From an uncultured Eubacteriales bacterium (GTDB taxonomy: Bacteria; Bacillota; Clostridia; Oscillospirales; CAG-272): a stretch of 33,048 nt of DNA. Made by a program: the position numbers and the translations under genes. Shown here piece by piece: positions 31,430 through 33,048 of the stretch (position 1 is its first letter; each line of letters opens with the position of its first letter). The stretch covers positions 1 through 33,048 of the forward strand of contig UQNQ01000018.1 of the NCBI GenBank assembly GCA_900542425.1. The letters run 5' to 3'. The notes beneath the pieces are model-generated. The model worked only from the letters and a program-made list of their open reading frames with translations, was not told where the DNA came from and made no database searches.

Positions 31430-33048
31430 ATGAAATATGTTAAACCCGGAGGTGGCGGAGGTTCCACTTCGGTTCGTGTATCATCGGTTTCTGCATATCC
31501 GAACAGTGTAACGCTCAGTGTCGGAGAATGGTTTTACGGAACTTATACCGTGGTTTGTCCTTCGAATGCAACGAACAAGAATGTGACATGGAGCAACAGT
31601 AACACAAATGTTGCTACCGTAAATGCCTCAAGCGGATATATTTACGCAAAAGCTGCGGGTACGGCAACCATCTATGCGACGGCATCAGATGGCAGTGGAA
31701 AGAGAGATTCTATTGCGGTTACGGTAGGCAGCGGTTGTGTTTTGGTAAATTCAATAGAACTCAATAAAATAAGGGTATCTTTGAGAAGAGGCGGAAGCTA
31801 TGTATTATCAGCTACGGTTTCTCCTTCGAATGCAACCAATAAGAGTGTGACATGGAGCAGCAGTAACACAAGTGTTGCTTCTGTAAGCGGCGGCAGAGTT
31901 TGTGCGATCGCCAACGGTTCTGCTACTATTACCGCCTCAGCAAATGACGGCAGCGGAAAAAGCGCTTCATGTTCTGTTGTAGTAACGGGAGAAATCCTGG
32001 TGACGTCTGTTTCGTTAGATCCGTCCTGCATGACGTTAACAGTCGGCGATTCTGCTTATACACATGTTACGGTGTACCCCACCGATGCTACGAACCGATG
32101 TGTTCTTTGGACCAGTAACAATACGGATGTCGCTACCGTTAACTATATAAGCGGTCTTGTATATGCCAAAAGCTCGGGCACGGCGGTGATTTGTGCGACT
32201 TCTCAGGATGGCAGTGACGTATGTGGCTATTGTACCGTTAGAGTACGTGAGCCATTCCCTGTTAGCTCAGTTACCGTTTATCCATCTGTCAAGACGCTGG
32301 ATGTAGGAGACACAGTGCGTTTAAATACAATTATATGTCCAAGCTATGCGACAAATAAGTCTGTAACATGGACGAGTAGTCAGCCGGAGGTTGCGAAAGT
32401 CAGCGTACATTCCGGTCTTGTTGAAGCTCTGTCAGGTGGAGAAACGGATATTATTGCAACGACAGTTGATGGCGGCTATCAATCGATATGTAAAGTTACG
32501 GTAAATTATTGTGGGGGTCAGAATTATAGAGATGTTACACAGCATACAATGAAATTACAAGATGATGGATATTATGTTTGCTCAAAATGTGGGTATAGAG
32601 TGAAATCTCCTGCATTGCAAGACAAAGAAATTTTAAGTGAGGAAGATTTTTATAAAGTGCAGGGGTGTTACTTAGCGGTTCCTTATTACATAACAATGGA
32701 AGAAGAATTACCCAAGGATGAGCGAATGAAAACAAATTCCATATTAGCTGTAATCGACGATATACGTTGTAAAAGTGAATATGCCAATCAGTATGAGTAT
32801 GCTGATTCAGAAGGAATTTGTGTGCGTGAGTATACAACTGAAAACCAAAATGACTGGTTTTATATGCCTTTATCTATAAGAAAAGCTGATATAAATCGAA
32901 TTAATATTCTTTATTATAGTGGATTTCTTGAGAATCTCCTTAATTTAGGAATGGGCTTTCTTCTTCCGAGAGAGGTATCATATTTGTTTACAGCTATAAT
33001 ATTGGAAAATGCATATGATGGATTAGGAGCATTTTTATCTGATTTATC
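31430..33048 (+). CDS. bacterial Ig-like (Big_2) repeat protein, 3' end beyond the window
   Basis: The frame is open from ATG 31430 to the window end (539 codons, no stop). GGGAGGG lies 8 bases upstream. It begins MKYVKPGGGGGSTS with no signal peptide. Four Big_2 domains of about 85-90 residues follow (about residues 17-102, 104-187, 188-277, 278-362). Each has the 'V-x-L-x-V-G ... SNATNKxVTWSSSN...VATV...G-x-a-T-I-x-A' pattern. Then comes a zinc-ribbon-like pair (YYVCSKCGYRV), and from about residue 395 an unrecognised region that is much poorer in G+C. Big_2 domains usually mediate surface adhesion. It starts 28 bases after the broken gene's stop and is probably in the same transcript. Confidence 0.88.
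   Translation, partial: MKYVKPGGGGGSTSVRVSSVSAYPNSVTLSVGEWFYGTYTVVCPSNATNKNVTWSNSNTNVATVNASSGYIYAKAAGTATIYATASDGSGKRDSIAVTVGSGCVLVNSIELNKIRVSLRRGGSYVLSATVSPSNATNKSVTWSSSNTSVASVSGGRVCAIANGSATITASANDGSGKSASCSVVVTGEILVTSVSLDPSCMTLTVGDSAYTHVTVYPTDATNRCVLWTSNNTDVATVNYISGLVYAKSSGTAVICATSQDGSDVCGYCTVRVREPFPVSSVTVYPSVKTLDVGDTVRLNTIICPSYATNKSVTWTSSQPEVAKVSVHSGLVEALSGGETDIIATTVDGGYQSICKVTVNYCGGQNYRDVTQHTMKLQDDGYYVCSKCGYRVKSPALQDKEILSEEDFYKVQGCYLAVPYYITMEEELPKDERMKTNSILAVIDDIRCKSEYANQYEYADSEGICVREYTTENQNDWFYMPLSIRKADINRINILYYSGFLENLLNLGMGFLLPREVSYLFTAIILENAYDGLGAFLSDL
31478..32515 (+). repeat. four tandem Big_2 coding repeats
   Basis: The repeats are visible at the DNA level. 31559-31615 and 31817-31873 are near-identical over about 57 bases (CCTTCGAATGCAAC, TGTGACATGGAGCA, AGTAACACAA), while repeats 3 and 4 are more diverged. 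This indicates recent duplication of repeat 1/2. Confidence 0.85.

Noticed and set aside
1..33048. CRISPR arrays, transposons, integrases, tRNA and rRNA genes
   Set aside because: No regularly spaced repeats, transposase or integrase motifs, cloverleaf or rRNA-like sequence were recognised on either strand.

Overview
The window reads as a chromosomal segment of a Gram-positive Firmicute, most likely a gut-type member of the class Clostridia. The support is: AGGAGG-type ribosome binding sites before nearly every gene, sigma-A-like promoters with 17-base spacers, many U-tailed hairpins, an Fe-S-rich anaerobe-type gene set, BspA-like leucine-rich repeats, an S11 peptidase homologue with a C-terminal anchor, and a BofC-like (sporulation-linked family) protein. 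No rRNA, tRNA, CRISPR array, transposase or integrase was seen. All functional calls come from reading motifs; no search was run.

Layout. 1-4500 (+): the possible tail of a gene, a TIGR04076-type protein and a CofE-like ligase, a MATE exporter, and a BFD-type [2Fe-2S] protein. 4576-7822 (-): one tight operon of a cytosolic LRR protein, ribF, a DacF-like S11 protein and a small membrane protein. 8280-9766: an HTH protein (-), and facing away from it an ECF sigma factor with a small membrane protein (+). 10097-12353 (-): rpmG-secE-nusG-rplK-rplA from one strong promoter; rplJ/rplL do not follow. 12833-16256 (-): obg and ligA, each with its own promoter. 16765-17442 (+): an ArsR-like winged-helix protein. 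17750-22666 (+): a DUF3006 protein and a three-gene carbohydrate module (SorE-like dehydrogenase, class II aldolase fused to an SDR, PHP-domain protein). 23056-23679 (+): a LysM-CAP protein. 23958-26016 (-): purA and a FabG-like SDR. 26261-27022 (+): a NYN-domain protein. 27093-29681 (-): a class A penicillin-binding protein, with a BofC-like gene diverging from it. 30594-33048 (+): an accessory block with a broken glycoside-hydrolase-like gene and a large bacterial Ig-like repeat protein cut by the window end.

Most of the centre is housekeeping (translation, ligation, purine, flavin, wall). The points most worth following are: (i) a DacF-type protein in which the catalytic Ser and the defining Ser/Lys-Thr residues of all three penicillin-interacting motifs are changed, so it looks like a pseudoenzyme; (ii) the SorE/aldolase-SDR/PHP module, which looks like an uncharacterised sugar-phosphate route without its own transporter or kinase; (iii) the 3' block, where a gene with an in-frame stop and a T8 frameshift precedes a signal-peptide-less Ig-repeat protein whose C-terminal part drops sharply in GC, an architecture seen in polymorphic, module-swapping proteins; (iv) an ECF sigma factor paired with a 74-residue one-helix membrane protein instead of a recognisable anti-sigma; and (v) several promoter-like elements followed almost at once by terminators, or by no gene.
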